Under the pieces are notes generated by a model. The model made no database searches, was not told the DNA's origin, and saw only the letters and a list, made by a program, of their open reading frames with translations. From DAOUBA01 sp034432855 (GTDB taxonomy: Bacteria > Chloroflexota > Anaerolineae > B4-G1): a stretch of 34,943 nucleotides of DNA. A program made the position numbers and the translations under genes. The stretch lies in the NCBI GenBank assembly GCA_034432855.1, contig DAOUBA010000027.1:1-34943 (forward strand). The letters run 5' to 3'. Shown here in pieces: positions 7,699 to 15,699 of the stretch (its first letter is position 1; each line of letters starts with the position of its first letter).

Positions 7699-7944
7699 GT
7701 GACCACCAAAACTATTCCTTCGACAGAGGTGCAAAACAATTTTGGTCGTATTTTAGACGACGTAATCCAGAACGACGTCAGATATATCATCAAACGCCGC
7801 AACACGTCACAGGCCATATTGCTCAGTCTGGCGGATTTCGAGCGCCTGATACTTGCCGGCGAGAATGAGCGCAAGACTATCGGGCAAGTCATCCGCGAAC
7901 TGAGTCCCGTCTATGATCTTGGAGAAACTGTTGATCCCAGGTGA
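7699..7944 (+). CDS. Phd/YefM-family antitoxin-like DNA-binding protein
   Basis: An 81-residue protein. TKTIPSTEVQNNFGRILDDV is the Phd/YefM N-terminal DNA-binding fold, and LLSLADFERLILAGE is the following dimer/linker region. I prefer the GTG at 7699 because GGAG lies seven bases upstream; an ATG at 7687 in the same frame adds four residues but has no ribosome site. No toxin follows. Instead its stop codon overlaps the GTG start of a DNA methyltransferase (GTGA), so the two are translationally coupled. It may be an orphan antitoxin, or it may regulate the restriction-modification genes as C-proteins do elsewhere. The second reading is inference. Confidence 0.85.
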   Translation: MTTKTIPSTEVQNNFGRILDDVIQNDVRYIIKRRNTSQAILLSLADFERLILAGENERKTIGQVIRELSPVYDLGETVDPR

Positions 7945-8891
7945 ACGCTATGGCGCTCGATCAACTTCAACTGTATGCTCTGGACTATGAATTCTACCTA
8001 CTTTCCAACTCCATCGTAATCCATGCCGACTGTTTTGAGTGGATGAGGAGAATCTCTCCAGAGAGCATCCATGCGATTGTCACAGATCCGCCCTACGGCG
8101 TGAAAGAATACGATCCCGATCAGTTAGAGAAGCGAGCGAATGGCAACGGCGGCATCTGGCGTATCCCGCCATCTTTCGACGGGCACGAACGTTCCCCTCT
8201 CCCACGTTTCACGGCCCTGAACCACGAGGAGAGGAGCCGGATACAACAGTACTTTTCAGAATGGGGCAAACTCGCCTTACGGATTCTACGTCCGGGGGGA
8301 CATGTTTTCGTCGCCTCAAACGCTCTTCTTTCACAGATGATCTTTACAGCCATCGCGGATTCAGGTCTTGAATTCCGTGGTCAGGTGATCCGGTTGGTAA
8401 GGACGTTGCGAGGTGGTGATAGGCCGAAGAATGCAGAAACCGAATTCCCCGACGTCTGCACAATGCCGCGCGGCTCTTACGAGCCCTGGGGCGTTTTTCG
8501 TAAACCTATCCCCAATGGCATGACCGTCGGCGATTGCTTGAGAACATTCCAAACCGGGGGATTACGTCGAAATCCAGAGGGAACTCCCTTTGAAGACGTA
8601 ATCGAGAGCGAACGAACGCCACGGAAGGAACGCGAAATCGCCGACCATCCCAGTCTAAAGCCGCAATCATTTATGCGCCAGATCGTTTACGCCTCGTTGC
8701 CACTAGGTGAAGGCATTGTGCTTGATCCGTTTATGGGTTCCGGCTCCACCGTAGCGGCTGCCGAGGCCATAGGTTATGCCTGCATCGGCATTGAACGTTA
8801 CGAAGAATACTACACGATGAGCCAACAGGCTATTCCTGTTCTGTCTCGATTGACCACAAAGAAGGCACAATTGAGTTTGTCGCTCACCTGA
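7941..8891 (+). CDS. Beta-class site-specific DNA methyltransferase
   Basis: A 316-residue DNA methyltransferase. The catalytic motif IV is VTDPPYGVKEYD near residue 50 and the AdoMet-binding motif I is LDPFMGSGSTVAAAEAIGY near residue 275. Motif IV before motif I is the beta-class order. DPPY is found mostly in N6-adenine and N4-cytosine enzymes, so the base cannot be decided. HPSLKPQSFMRQIV is the usual motif X region. The target recognition region is probably residues 150-250. It starts at GTG 7941 overlapping the antitoxin stop; ATG 7950 is an alternative. It converges with, and overlaps by 8 bases, the endonuclease gene. Confidence 0.9.
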   Translation: MNAMALDQLQLYALDYEFYLLSNSIVIHADCFEWMRRISPESIHAIVTDPPYGVKEYDPDQLEKRANGNGGIWRIPPSFDGHERSPLPRFTALNHEERSRIQQYFSEWGKLALRILRPGGHVFVASNALLSQMIFTAIADSGLEFRGQVIRLVRTLRGGDRPKNAETEFPDVCTMPRGSYEPWGVFRKPIPNGMTVGDCLRTFQTGGLRRNPEGTPFEDVIESERTPRKEREIADHPSLKPQSFMRQIVYASLPLGEGIVLDPFMGSGSTVAAAEAIGYACIGIERYEEYYTMSQQAIPVLSRLTTKKAQLSLSLT

Positions 8892-9528
8892 GCCGGTAAA
8901 CCCAGTTGGCCTTCATTTTCTCCACTCCGCTCCTGTTCACGCTAGCCGTAATCGTCCGCCGGCTGGTAGCCGAACGCCCCGAGAAGAACCAGTCCTCCTT
9001 CTCAAGTTTGGCAGCATATACCCCCTTGAAACAAAATGGCTTGGGACCAACGCCCATATTCTTGTCTTTGGGGGTGTTGCTGTCGAAGTGGAACACTATC
9101 AGCCAGACAGATTCCGGGTTGTGCCCCTGCCATCCACTTGCGTGGCGTGAACCCTTCACCTCAATTCCTTCCTGGGTATGCTGAACGGCATCGTTGGGAA
9201 ACATCCCACTTGGAATCAAGTCGGGGTGTCCGTTATGGCACTGGTTCTTTACCAAGCCAGAGCAATACTTCGGGATGCTGATGTTCATGAACTCACCGAC
9301 GATACTGCTGAAATTAGCCGGCATCAGGAAACTCTCGAGTCGTAGAATCCCCTGTGAATGCAACTGCCGGTTGACAAAGCCCAGAAAGTCCACAAAATCT
9401 GCCATGGCTCGGTAGATGTGTTCTGGCGTCAAACCGTAGGGTAAGACACAATTCGAGTTGAAGGAATCGAGGTCAACGGATATCGGGACACACGCTCGCA
9501 TTTCGTCGTCAAACGCGCCTGACTTCAT
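8884..9528 (-). CDS. Type II restriction endonuclease, PD-(D/E)XK-like
   Basis: A 214-residue protein. HPDLIPSG followed about 20 residues later by GIEVKGSRHASGWQGHNPES gives a PD-(D/E)XK layout: Asp of HPD, then Glu and Lys of EVK. VWLIVFHFD is a likely core strand after the motif. The cognate methyltransferase is convergent and overlapping at the 3' ends, which supports a type II pair. I start at ATG 9526-9528, with GGAGG five bases upstream; TTG 9540 is an alternative. The gene begins only 12 bases after the hypD stop, so it could be read from the hyp transcript. Recognition sequence unknown. Confidence 0.8.
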   Translation of the reverse strand: MKSGAFDDEMRACVPISVDLDSFNSNCVLPYGLTPEHIYRAMADFVDFLGFVNRQLHSQGILRLESFLMPANFSSIVGEFMNISIPKYCSGLVKNQCHNGHPDLIPSGMFPNDAVQHTQEGIEVKGSRHASGWQGHNPESVWLIVFHFDSNTPKDKNMGVGPKPFCFKGVYAAKLEKEDWFFSGRSATSRRTITASVNRSGVEKMKANWVYRLR

Positions 9529-9540
9529 TCGGGCCTCCAA

Positions 9541-10623
9541 CTATATCGTGTATTGGTAGTGCGCCGCGCAGGCGCCCTCGGAGGAGACCATACAGGGGCC
9601 AACGGGATTTGCGGGCGTACAGACACGGCGGAACAATGGGCATTCCGGCGGCTCCAACGCGCCGCGCAGCACGTCGCCGCAGCAACAGCCCGGGTGCTCG
9701 CGCGTCGGGCCGGGAGCGACCGGGAACGCAACCGCCGCGTCGAAACGGGCATACTCCGGGCGCAGCGCCAGGCCGCTGGCCGGCACACGCCCCAATCCGC
9801 GCCACGCCGCCTCGCAGACTTCGAACACGCGGGCCATAGCATCCAGGGCCACGCGATTCCCCTCCGGGCGAACGCTGCGCGAGTAGGCATTGACCACGGC
9901 CGGCTTCTCGCTCTCGACCATCTCCACGAGCGCCCGTACGGCATGCAGAATATCCAGCGGCTCAAAGCCCGCCACAGCGCAGGGTATGCCATAATTACGG
10001 GGCAGAAACTCCCACGCCGCGCTGCCGATGACCGTCGTCACGTGCCCCGGGCCAATGATACCCGCAAGCCGCACCTCCCCCGCGTCCAGGATGGCGCGCA
10101 TAGCCGGAGGGGTCAGTTTGTGCAGCGAGAGCACGGTGAAATTGTCCAGTCCTTCGGCTGCGGCCTGCAAGATAGAGGCCGCTACCGTGGGGGCGGTGGT
10201 CTCGAAGCCTACGCCGAGAAAGACAACGGCTCTTTCTGGATCCTCGCGCGCGATGTGCAGCGCGTCCAGCGCGGAATAGACCACCCGCACGTCGGCGCCA
10301 GCGGCTTTGGCCGTCTGCAGAGAGCCACGGCTCCCCGGCACGCGGATCATATCGCCAAAGGTGGTCAGGATGACGCCGGGCAGCCCGGCGATGGCGATGG
10401 CCCGGTCCAGATCAACGTCGGCGGTGACGCACACCGGACAGCCCGGCCCGGAACGCAGTTCGACCGTCGGCGGGAGCATCTGGCGCAGGCCGTGGCGAAA
10501 GATGGCGTGGGTATGCCCGCCGCAGAACTCCATCAAGCGCACCGGCCTGGTCGAACGGGCGGCGATTTCGGCCAGCAGCCGTCGGGCCAGCGCCGAGTCA
10601 CGGAACTCGTCAATGTACTTCAT
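9541..10623 (-). CDS. hypD: Hydrogenase maturation factor HypD
   Basis: A 360-residue Fe-S scaffold protein on which, with HypC, the Fe(CN)2CO unit is built. All diagnostic motifs are present: FCGGHTH (Cys34), SGPGCPVCVT (Cys62, Cys65), LTTFGDMIRVPGS, FLGVGFETTAP and IIGPGHV. The C-terminal 4Fe-4S region has HPGCCCGDVLRG, ECPLFRRVCTP and GPCMVSSEGACAAHYQY. The length is normal for the family. The start overlaps the hypC stop (ATGA). The stop is followed after 12 bases by the endonuclease gene. Confidence 0.97.
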   Translation of the reverse strand: MKYIDEFRDSALARRLLAEIAARSTRPVRLMEFCGGHTHAIFRHGLRQMLPPTVELRSGPGCPVCVTADVDLDRAIAIAGLPGVILTTFGDMIRVPGSRGSLQTAKAAGADVRVVYSALDALHIAREDPERAVVFLGVGFETTAPTVAASILQAAAEGLDNFTVLSLHKLTPPAMRAILDAGEVRLAGIIGPGHVTTVIGSAAWEFLPRNYGIPCAVAGFEPLDILHAVRALVEMVESEKPAVVNAYSRSVRPEGNRVALDAMARVFEVCEAAWRGLGRVPASGLALRPEYARFDAAVAFPVAPGPTREHPGCCCGDVLRGALEPPECPLFRRVCTPANPVGPCMVSSEGACAAHYQYTI

Positions 10624-10874
10624 CCCACCTGCTCGCCGACGGGCGGACTTGCCATCTCGTTATACTGCGCGATCTCTTCGAAGAGCCGCAGGGTCTCCAG
10701 CGCTTCCTGCTCGTCCAGCACGCTGATGGCAAAGCCCGTGTGCACCAGGACGTAATCGCCCACCTGCGCCTCCGGGGTGAGCGCCAGGCTCACCGGACGT
10801 TCGACGCCGCCAACCTCGACCTGGGCCATATCGCCGGCGATGGATTTGATCTGCATAGGCACGGCAAGACACAT
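10620..10874 (-). CDS. hypC: Hydrogenase maturation chaperone HypC
   Basis: An 84-residue HypC/HupF chaperone starting MCLAVPMQI. The essential Cys2 is exposed after Met removal and carries the iron unit from HypD to the large-subunit precursor. GDYVLVHTGFAISVLDEQEA is the family's OB-fold end. I start at 10874 because Cys must be residue 2; longer frames lose this. It lies four bases after hypF and overlaps hypD by ATGA, giving the order hypF-hypC-hypD. Confidence 0.95.
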   Translation of the reverse strand: MCLAVPMQIKSIAGDMAQVEVGGVERPVSLALTPEAQVGDYVLVHTGFAISVLDEQEALETLRLFEEIAQYNEMASPPVGEQVG

Positions 10875-10878
10875 ACGA

Positions 10879-13275
10879 TCACCCCATAGAGAAGTGGGCG
10901 ACGACCGCCTGCCCCAGCGAGACGCCGCCATCGTTGCACGGCACCTGGCGGTGCAACAGGACACGCAGGCCCGCCGTTTCCAGGCGCGGCACGGTCAACG
11001 CCAGGAGCAGCCGGTTCTGGAAGCAGCCGCCGCTCAAGGCCACCGTTCGTAGCTCTGTTTCCGTGGCGATCCGTTCGCACAGCGCCTGGATCATCTCGGC
11101 GACGGTGACGTGAAAGCGCCAGGCCATCTCGGCAACCGTCGCGCCGTGCTCACGGTCGGCCAGCAACGCCTCGAAGAGCGGCCTCAGGCGGATGACACTG
11201 CCGTCCACATCGAACGGATAGGCCGCACCGGGCTCTCCCTCCTCGGCCTGCATCTCCAGTTCGATTGCCGCCTGGCCCTCGTAAGAGACCCGCGTGCACA
11301 CGCCCAGGAGCGCTGCGACGGCGTCGAACAGCCGCCCCCCGGCCGAAGTATAGGGGCAGTTGAGATGCCTGTCAACCTGCTGCCGGATGATCTGCACTTC
11401 CTCTGCGCTCGCGCCGGTATCCCAGGCCGACAACCGTCCGGTGAGGGCATACAGGTAACCGATCGTCAGGCGGTACGGGTTATGGATCGCCGCCTCACCG
11501 CCCGGCATGGGCAGATATTCGAGTTGTCCCACCCGCCGGAAGCCGCGATAGTCGGCCACCAGGAACTCGCCGCCCCAGATGTGCCCGTCGCTGCCGTAGC
11601 CGGTGCCGTCCCACGCCACGCCGATCACCGGCCCATCCTCCGGTTGCCAGCCGTTATCGGCCAGACAGGCGGCGATGTGGGCGTGATGATGCTGAACGGG
11701 ATGCAAGATGCAGGATGCAAGATTCAAGATGCAGGATGCAGGATGCACGATGTCTTCTTGCTTCTTGCCTCCTGCCTCTTGCTTCCTGCTTCCTGCCTCT
11801 TGCTTCCCGCCTCTTGCTTCTTGCTTTGCCCACTTGGTTGCCAAATAGTCGGGGTGCAGGTCGTGCGCGACGATTTCCGGCTCGATGCGGAACAGGCGCC
11901 GGTACAAGGCGATGGTATCCTCAAAATGCTCCAGCGTCTCCAGGTTCTCCATATCGCCGATGTGCTGGCTGACGAAGGCATAGGTATCTTTGGTCAGGCA
12001 GAAGGTGTTCTTGAGTTCCGGCCCACAGGCGAGGACCGGTCTGACCTTGAAGGGCAACAGGATCGGGAACGGGGCATAGCCGCGGGCGCGGCGGATCGGC
12101 TGGGGGGTAGAGAGCGGCACGAACCACACGCTGTCGTCATACCGCGCATAGATGTCGCGGTTGTGCAGCAAAAAGTAATCGGCCAGGTGGCTCAAGCGGC
12201 GCAGCGCCTCGTCGTTATCGCGGGCGATAGGCTCCTCGGAGAGATTGCCGCTGGTCATCACCAACGGCCGGCCCACATCGCGCAGCAAGATGTGATGGAG
12301 CGGCGTGTAGGGGAGCATGCCCCCCAGGTAGCGATGGCGCGGGGCGACCAGCCGAGAGACATTCGATTCCGACTTCCAACGCAGGAGCACGATGGGGCAC
12401 TCCGGTGAAGTGAGCAGGCGCTCCTCTTCGGTCGAAACGTGACAATGTTGTCCGATTTCGTCGAGCGTCGCCATCATCACCGCCAGGGGTTTATCGGGAC
12501 GGCGTTTGCGCTCGCGCAGCGCGCGCACGGCGTGCTCGTTCGTCGCATCGCAGGCCAGGTGAAAGCCGCCCAGCCCCTTGATGGCGACGATGCCCCCCTC
12601 GCGCAGAATCCGACCCGTCGCCCGAATGGCCTCATCGCCAGATGCGATGCGTGATTCGTGAGGCGTGATTCGTGAGGCGTGAGGCGTGAGGTGTGAGCTT
12701 GCTTCCAGCCAGACGTGGGGGCCGCACACGGGACAGGCGTTCGGCTGGGCGTGGAAACGGCGGTCGAGCGGATTATCGTACTCCGCCTGACATTGGGGAC
12801 ACATCACAAAGTCGCGCATCGTGGTGAGCGGGCGGTCGTAGGGGATGTCGGCGATGATGGTGAAGCGCGGGCCGCAGTTGGTGCAGTTGGTGAACGGGTA
12901 ACGGTAGCGACGATCGGCGGGATCGAGCAGTTCTCGCAGACAATCGGAGCAGGTAGCGATGTCGGGCGAGATGAGTTGGTAGCGCCCTTCCTCGGCCACG
13001 CTATGGCGAATCTCGAAAGCGGTATAACCGGCGGGGGTGACGTCGGCGACCTGGATGTGAGCGATGCGCGCCAGCGGCGGGGCCTGCGCCTCCAGGTCGC
13101 GCACGAACGCCGTGAGCGCCTCGTCTGTGCCCTCGACGGCGATCTCGACGCCACCGGAGTGGTTGAGCACCCAGCCGGTGAGCCCGTGGGCATGCGCCAG
13201 GCGGTAGACAAAGGGGCGGAAGCCCACCCCCTGCACGACGCCGGTGACAGTGATGTGGCGGGCAGATAGATTCAC
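10879..13275 (-). CDS. hypF: Carbamoyltransferase HypF with repeat-encoded insertions
   Basis: A 798-residue HypF, which makes carbamoyl-AMP from carbamoyl phosphate and passes the carbamoyl group to HypE. Domains are acylphosphatase (VVQGVGFRPFVYRLA, residues 10-90), two C4 zinc fingers (CSDCLREL, CTNCGPRF, MCPQCQAEY, ACPVCGPH; 105-185), YrdC-like (IKGLGGFHLACDA) and Kae1-like (VQHHHAHIAACL, WDGTGYGSDG, SGGCFQNRLL). Two stretches are foreign to the family: HLTPHASRITPHESRIA after the zinc fingers, and about 40 residues of Lys-Gln-Glu-Ala and His-Pro-Ala-Ser-Cys-Ile-Leu repeats just before VQHHHAHI. The start is GTG with no ribosome site, explained by a promoter placed for leaderless translation. 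Confidence 0.95.
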   Translation of the reverse strand: MNLSARHITVTGVVQGVGFRPFVYRLAHAHGLTGWVLNHSGGVEIAVEGTDEALTAFVRDLEAQAPPLARIAHIQVADVTPAGYTAFEIRHSVAEEGRYQLISPDIATCSDCLRELLDPADRRYRYPFTNCTNCGPRFTIIADIPYDRPLTTMRDFVMCPQCQAEYDNPLDRRFHAQPNACPVCGPHVWLEASSHLTPHASRITPHESRIASGDEAIRATGRILREGGIVAIKGLGGFHLACDATNEHAVRALRERKRRPDKPLAVMMATLDEIGQHCHVSTEEERLLTSPECPIVLLRWKSESNVSRLVAPRHRYLGGMLPYTPLHHILLRDVGRPLVMTSGNLSEEPIARDNDEALRRLSHLADYFLLHNRDIYARYDDSVWFVPLSTPQPIRRARGYAPFPILLPFKVRPVLACGPELKNTFCLTKDTYAFVSQHIGDMENLETLEHFEDTIALYRRLFRIEPEIVAHDLHPDYLATKWAKQEARGGKQEAGSRKQEAGGKKQEDIVHPASCILNLASCILHPVQHHHAHIAACLADNGWQPEDGPVIGVAWDGTGYGSDGHIWGGEFLVADYRGFRRVGQLEYLPMPGGEAAIHNPYRLTIGYLYALTGRLSAWDTGASAEEVQIIRQQVDRHLNCPYTSAGGRLFDAVAALLGVCTRVSYEGQAAIELEMQAEEGEPGAAYPFDVDGSVIRLRPLFEALLADREHGATVAEMAWRFHVTVAEMIQALCERIATETELRTVALSGGCFQNRLLLALTVPRLETAGLRVLLHRQVPCNDGGVSLGQAVVAHFSMG
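11700..11826. repeat. Long GATGCAGGATGCAAG/CTTGCCTCCTGCCT repeat inside hypF
   Basis: About 127 bases. The left part is tandem ATGCAGG/ATGCAAG units and the right part is CTTGCTTCCTGCCTC units. It is read in frame within hypF and adds about 40 residues between the conserved YLATKWA and VQHHHAHI blocks. It is the longest in-gene copy in the window. Confidence 0.8.
12649..12698. repeat. CGTGAGGCGTGA-family repeat inside hypF
   Basis: Five to six units of the form CGTGA(GG/TT) in tandem. On the coding strand they read as SHLTPHASRITPHESRI, inserted between the last zinc finger and the YrdC-like domain. The same family occurs at 17411-17461, 21067-21105 and, as a variant, 28382-28440. Confidence 0.75.
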
Positions 13276-13282
13276 GCACGTG

Positions 13283-13311
13283 ATTCTAACACTTCCCGCC
13301 GACGTTGTCCA
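13283..13311 (-). promoter_or_regulatory. Promoter for leaderless hypF
   Basis: On the minus strand TGGACA (13306-13311) and TAGAAT (13283-13288) are spaced by 17 bases and each match the consensus at 5 of 6 positions. Only seven bases separate the -10 hexamer from the GTG start at 13275, so transcription should begin at or next to the start codon. This fits the absence of a Shine-Dalgarno sequence before hypF. The promoter sits in the 40-base gap after the GH3 gene. Confidence 0.65.
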
Positions 13312-13315
13312 GCTC

Positions 13316-15544
13316 TTAGCGGACTACCGCGAGGTCCGCGTGGAGCGTCGCCAGCGAGTCGGCGCCGACCCAGATGTCGAAATCCGCTGCGTCCTGGACC
13401 CACTTGCCGGCGTTCGTGCTCCAGTGGCCGAGTTCGGCAGGGCCAAGCATAAAGGCGACGGTTTGTGTCTCGCCCGGCCGGAGGGTGACGCGCTTAAAGC
13501 CCTTCAGTTCGCGCATGGGACGCGAGTCGCTACCGGCCTTCTGGTGGATGTAGAGCTGCACGACCTCATCGCCTGCCACCGAGCCGGTGTTGGTCACATT
13601 GACGGTCACGGATACGGTGTCGCCCACTTTGATCTGCGACCTGGCGACCCTCAGGTCCGTGATGGCAAAGGTCGTATAACTCTGGCCAAAACCGAAGGGA
13701 TAGAGCGGCGTCGGCAGGCCGTCCCAATAGCGCGGGCTGTACATCGGGTGACCCTCGGGCGAGTGCGTGAGGTTGCGCGCATAGTAGAGCGGCGCGTGAC
13801 TGCCCTGGCGCGGGAAGGTGACGGGCAGCTTGCCGCCGGGGTTGACGTCACCGAACAGGATGTCGGCCACCGCGTGGCCGCCCTCACTGCCCGGCTGCCA
13901 CGCTTCGAGGATCGCCGGCACGTTCTCCGCCGCCCAGCAGATGCTCAACGGGCGGCCGTTCAAGAGGACGAGAACTACCGGCTTGCCGAGGGCGACGACT
14001 GCCTTGAGCAGTTCTTCCTGCCGTCCCGGCAGATCGAGTGAAGCGCGCGAAGCGGCCTCGCCGCTCATATCGGCGTTCTCGCCGAGAACCATCACGACAA
14101 CGTCCGCCTGGCGCGCGGTCGCCACCGCCTCCTGGAAGGCGGCCTCGGCCTGCTCGGGCGTCTGCGCGGGCTTGCGGGCCTCCGAGGGCAAGAGGCTTTC
14201 GAACCACGATGGAATATCGCGGCGAATCTCGGGGCCGGGGGCATACGCCACTTCCGCATCGGGCAGTTTGGCGCGGATGCCTTCGAGGACGGTGACGGCG
14301 CTCGGCGTATGGCCAAAGACCATCCACGGGCCTTCGGTGGCCTCCCGCGAGTCGGCCAGCGGGCCGATCACGGCAACGCGTTTCAAATCCTTGGACAGCG
14401 GCAAGAGTCCGCCCTCGTTGCGCAGCAGCACCATGGAGCGTTGCGCCGCGCGCCGCGCTTCTGCCCGGTGCTCCGGCGATGCGACCACCTCCGCCAGCCT
14501 CGACTCGTCGGTGTACGGCTGCTCGAAGAGCCCCATGCGCACTTTGACGGCCAGGATGCGTCGTACAGCCGCGTCAATGTCCTCCACCTTCAGAGTACCG
14601 TCCTCGACCAGCCCGGCCAGGTACTGCAAATAGGTGTTGCTGGCCATGTCCATATCCACGCCCGCGCTCAGCGCGCGGAAGGCGGCGTCGCGCCCGTCGC
14701 GCGCAAAGCCCTGGGTGACGAGGCTGCCGACGGCGAATGCATCGCTGACCACAAAGCCTTTGAACCCCCATTCGCCACGCAGTACATCGGTCAGCAGGAA
14801 GCGATTGCCGCTCGCGGGAACGTCGTTGAGGTCCATATAGGCGCTCATAAACGTCCCGACCCCGGCTTTTACTGCGGCCTCGAAGGGGGGGAAGTAGACG
14901 TTGCGCAATTGACATTCCGGCAAGTAGACGGGGTCATAGTCGCGCCCGCCGTCTGCTGCGCCGTAACCCGCAAAGTGCTTGGCGCAGGCCACGACATGAT
15001 CGGGCGCGCCGAGGTATGGCCCCTGGAAGCCACGCACCTGGGCGACCGCCATAGCCGCGCCCAGGCAGGGGTCTTCGCCGGAGCCCTCGACGATGCGCCC
15101 CCATCGGGCGTCGCGGGCGATGTCGAGCATCGGGCCGAAGGTCCAGTGGATACCGGCAGCGCGGGCTTCCTTGGCCGCCACGGCCTGCGCCCGCTCGACG
15201 ACCTCGGGGTCCCACGACGCCGCCATGGCCAACGGCACAGGGAAGATGGTGCGGTAGCCATGGATCACGTCGAGGGCGAAGAGCAGCGGGATCTTGGACG
15301 GGCTCTCTTCGACGGCGATCTTTTGCAACTCGTTGAACCGCTTTGTGTCGTTGATCCACAGCACCGAACCAGCCCCGCCCTTCCGGATGATCTCCTCAGG
15401 CTTCGGGCCCGGTAAGAATGGCAAGCCTCCAATCTGCGTAAGTTGCCCGATCTTTTCCTCGAGGCTCAGCCGCTCCAGGAGGGCCTCAACACGCGCTGCA
15501 ACCTCGGCCTCCGACAGGCCCCCTGTGTTTGTCTTGACGTCCAT
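13316..15544 (-). CDS. Glycoside hydrolase family 3 (BglX-like beta-glycosidase)
   Basis: A 742-residue cytoplasmic enzyme with three domains. The TIM barrel (about 1-340) has WTFGPMLDIARDARWGR, ACAKHFAGYGAADGGRD and the nucleophile in GFVVSDAFAVG (Asp268). The alpha/beta sandwich (350-600) contains VVMVLGENADMSGEA, where the acid/base Glu is expected. The FnIII-like tail (640-742) includes VSVTVNVTNTGSVAGDEVVQ. No signal peptide is seen, so imported oligosaccharides are the likely substrate; beta-glucosidase is the usual activity but is not proven. AGGAGGT precedes the ATG at 15542-15544. It has its own strong promoter and a broken sugar-type transporter gene upstream. Confidence 0.9.
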   Translation of the reverse strand: MDVKTNTGGLSEAEVAARVEALLERLSLEEKIGQLTQIGGLPFLPGPKPEEIIRKGGAGSVLWINDTKRFNELQKIAVEESPSKIPLLFALDVIHGYRTIFPVPLAMAASWDPEVVERAQAVAAKEARAAGIHWTFGPMLDIARDARWGRIVEGSGEDPCLGAAMAVAQVRGFQGPYLGAPDHVVACAKHFAGYGAADGGRDYDPVYLPECQLRNVYFPPFEAAVKAGVGTFMSAYMDLNDVPASGNRFLLTDVLRGEWGFKGFVVSDAFAVGSLVTQGFARDGRDAAFRALSAGVDMDMASNTYLQYLAGLVEDGTLKVEDIDAAVRRILAVKVRMGLFEQPYTDESRLAEVVASPEHRAEARRAAQRSMVLLRNEGGLLPLSKDLKRVAVIGPLADSREATEGPWMVFGHTPSAVTVLEGIRAKLPDAEVAYAPGPEIRRDIPSWFESLLPSEARKPAQTPEQAEAAFQEAVATARQADVVVMVLGENADMSGEAASRASLDLPGRQEELLKAVVALGKPVVLVLLNGRPLSICWAAENVPAILEAWQPGSEGGHAVADILFGDVNPGGKLPVTFPRQGSHAPLYYARNLTHSPEGHPMYSPRYWDGLPTPLYPFGFGQSYTTFAITDLRVARSQIKVGDTVSVTVNVTNTGSVAGDEVVQLYIHQKAGSDSRPMRELKGFKRVTLRPGETQTVAFMLGPAELGHWSTNAGKWVQDAADFDIWVGADSLATLHADLAVVR

Positions 15545-15644
15545 AATACCTCCTCTTCGTGACGCCGTGCTCCGATCCAGAGGGTGGGCCGGCCCAACGC
15601 AAGCCGACCGGCCCTCTGCTGGGCCGACGTCAATGATGCCTGAA

Positions 15645-15673
15645 ATTATAGCGGCAGTGCATGCCGCTGTCAA
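15645..15673 (-). promoter_or_regulatory. Perfect-consensus promoter with a palindromic spacer, for the GH3 gene
   Basis: On the minus strand TTGACA (15668-15673) and TATAAT (15645-15650) are exact consensus hexamers with a 17-base spacer. The spacer is itself an inverted repeat, GCGGCA-TGCAC-TGCCGC, suited to a repressor that blocks RNA polymerase. The predicted transcript begins near 15638, giving a leader of about 95 bases before the GH3 ATG. The leader has GGCCGG/GGCCCA self-complementary stretches but nothing recognisable as a riboswitch. Confidence 0.8.
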
Positions 15674-15699
15674 CACACCGCAAGGATTTCAAAGTGCAG

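Noticed and set aside
11700..11826. CRISPR-like array suggested by regular repeats
   Set aside because: Units are short, degenerate and have no unique spacers; the region is translated as part of hypF and there are no cas genes.
11110..12408. A long plus-strand frame with LASCLLLPASC-like repeats opposite hypF
   Set aside because: It is the reverse reading of hypF and its repeat; no ribosome site, no family resemblance, and hypF motifs are complete on the other strand.
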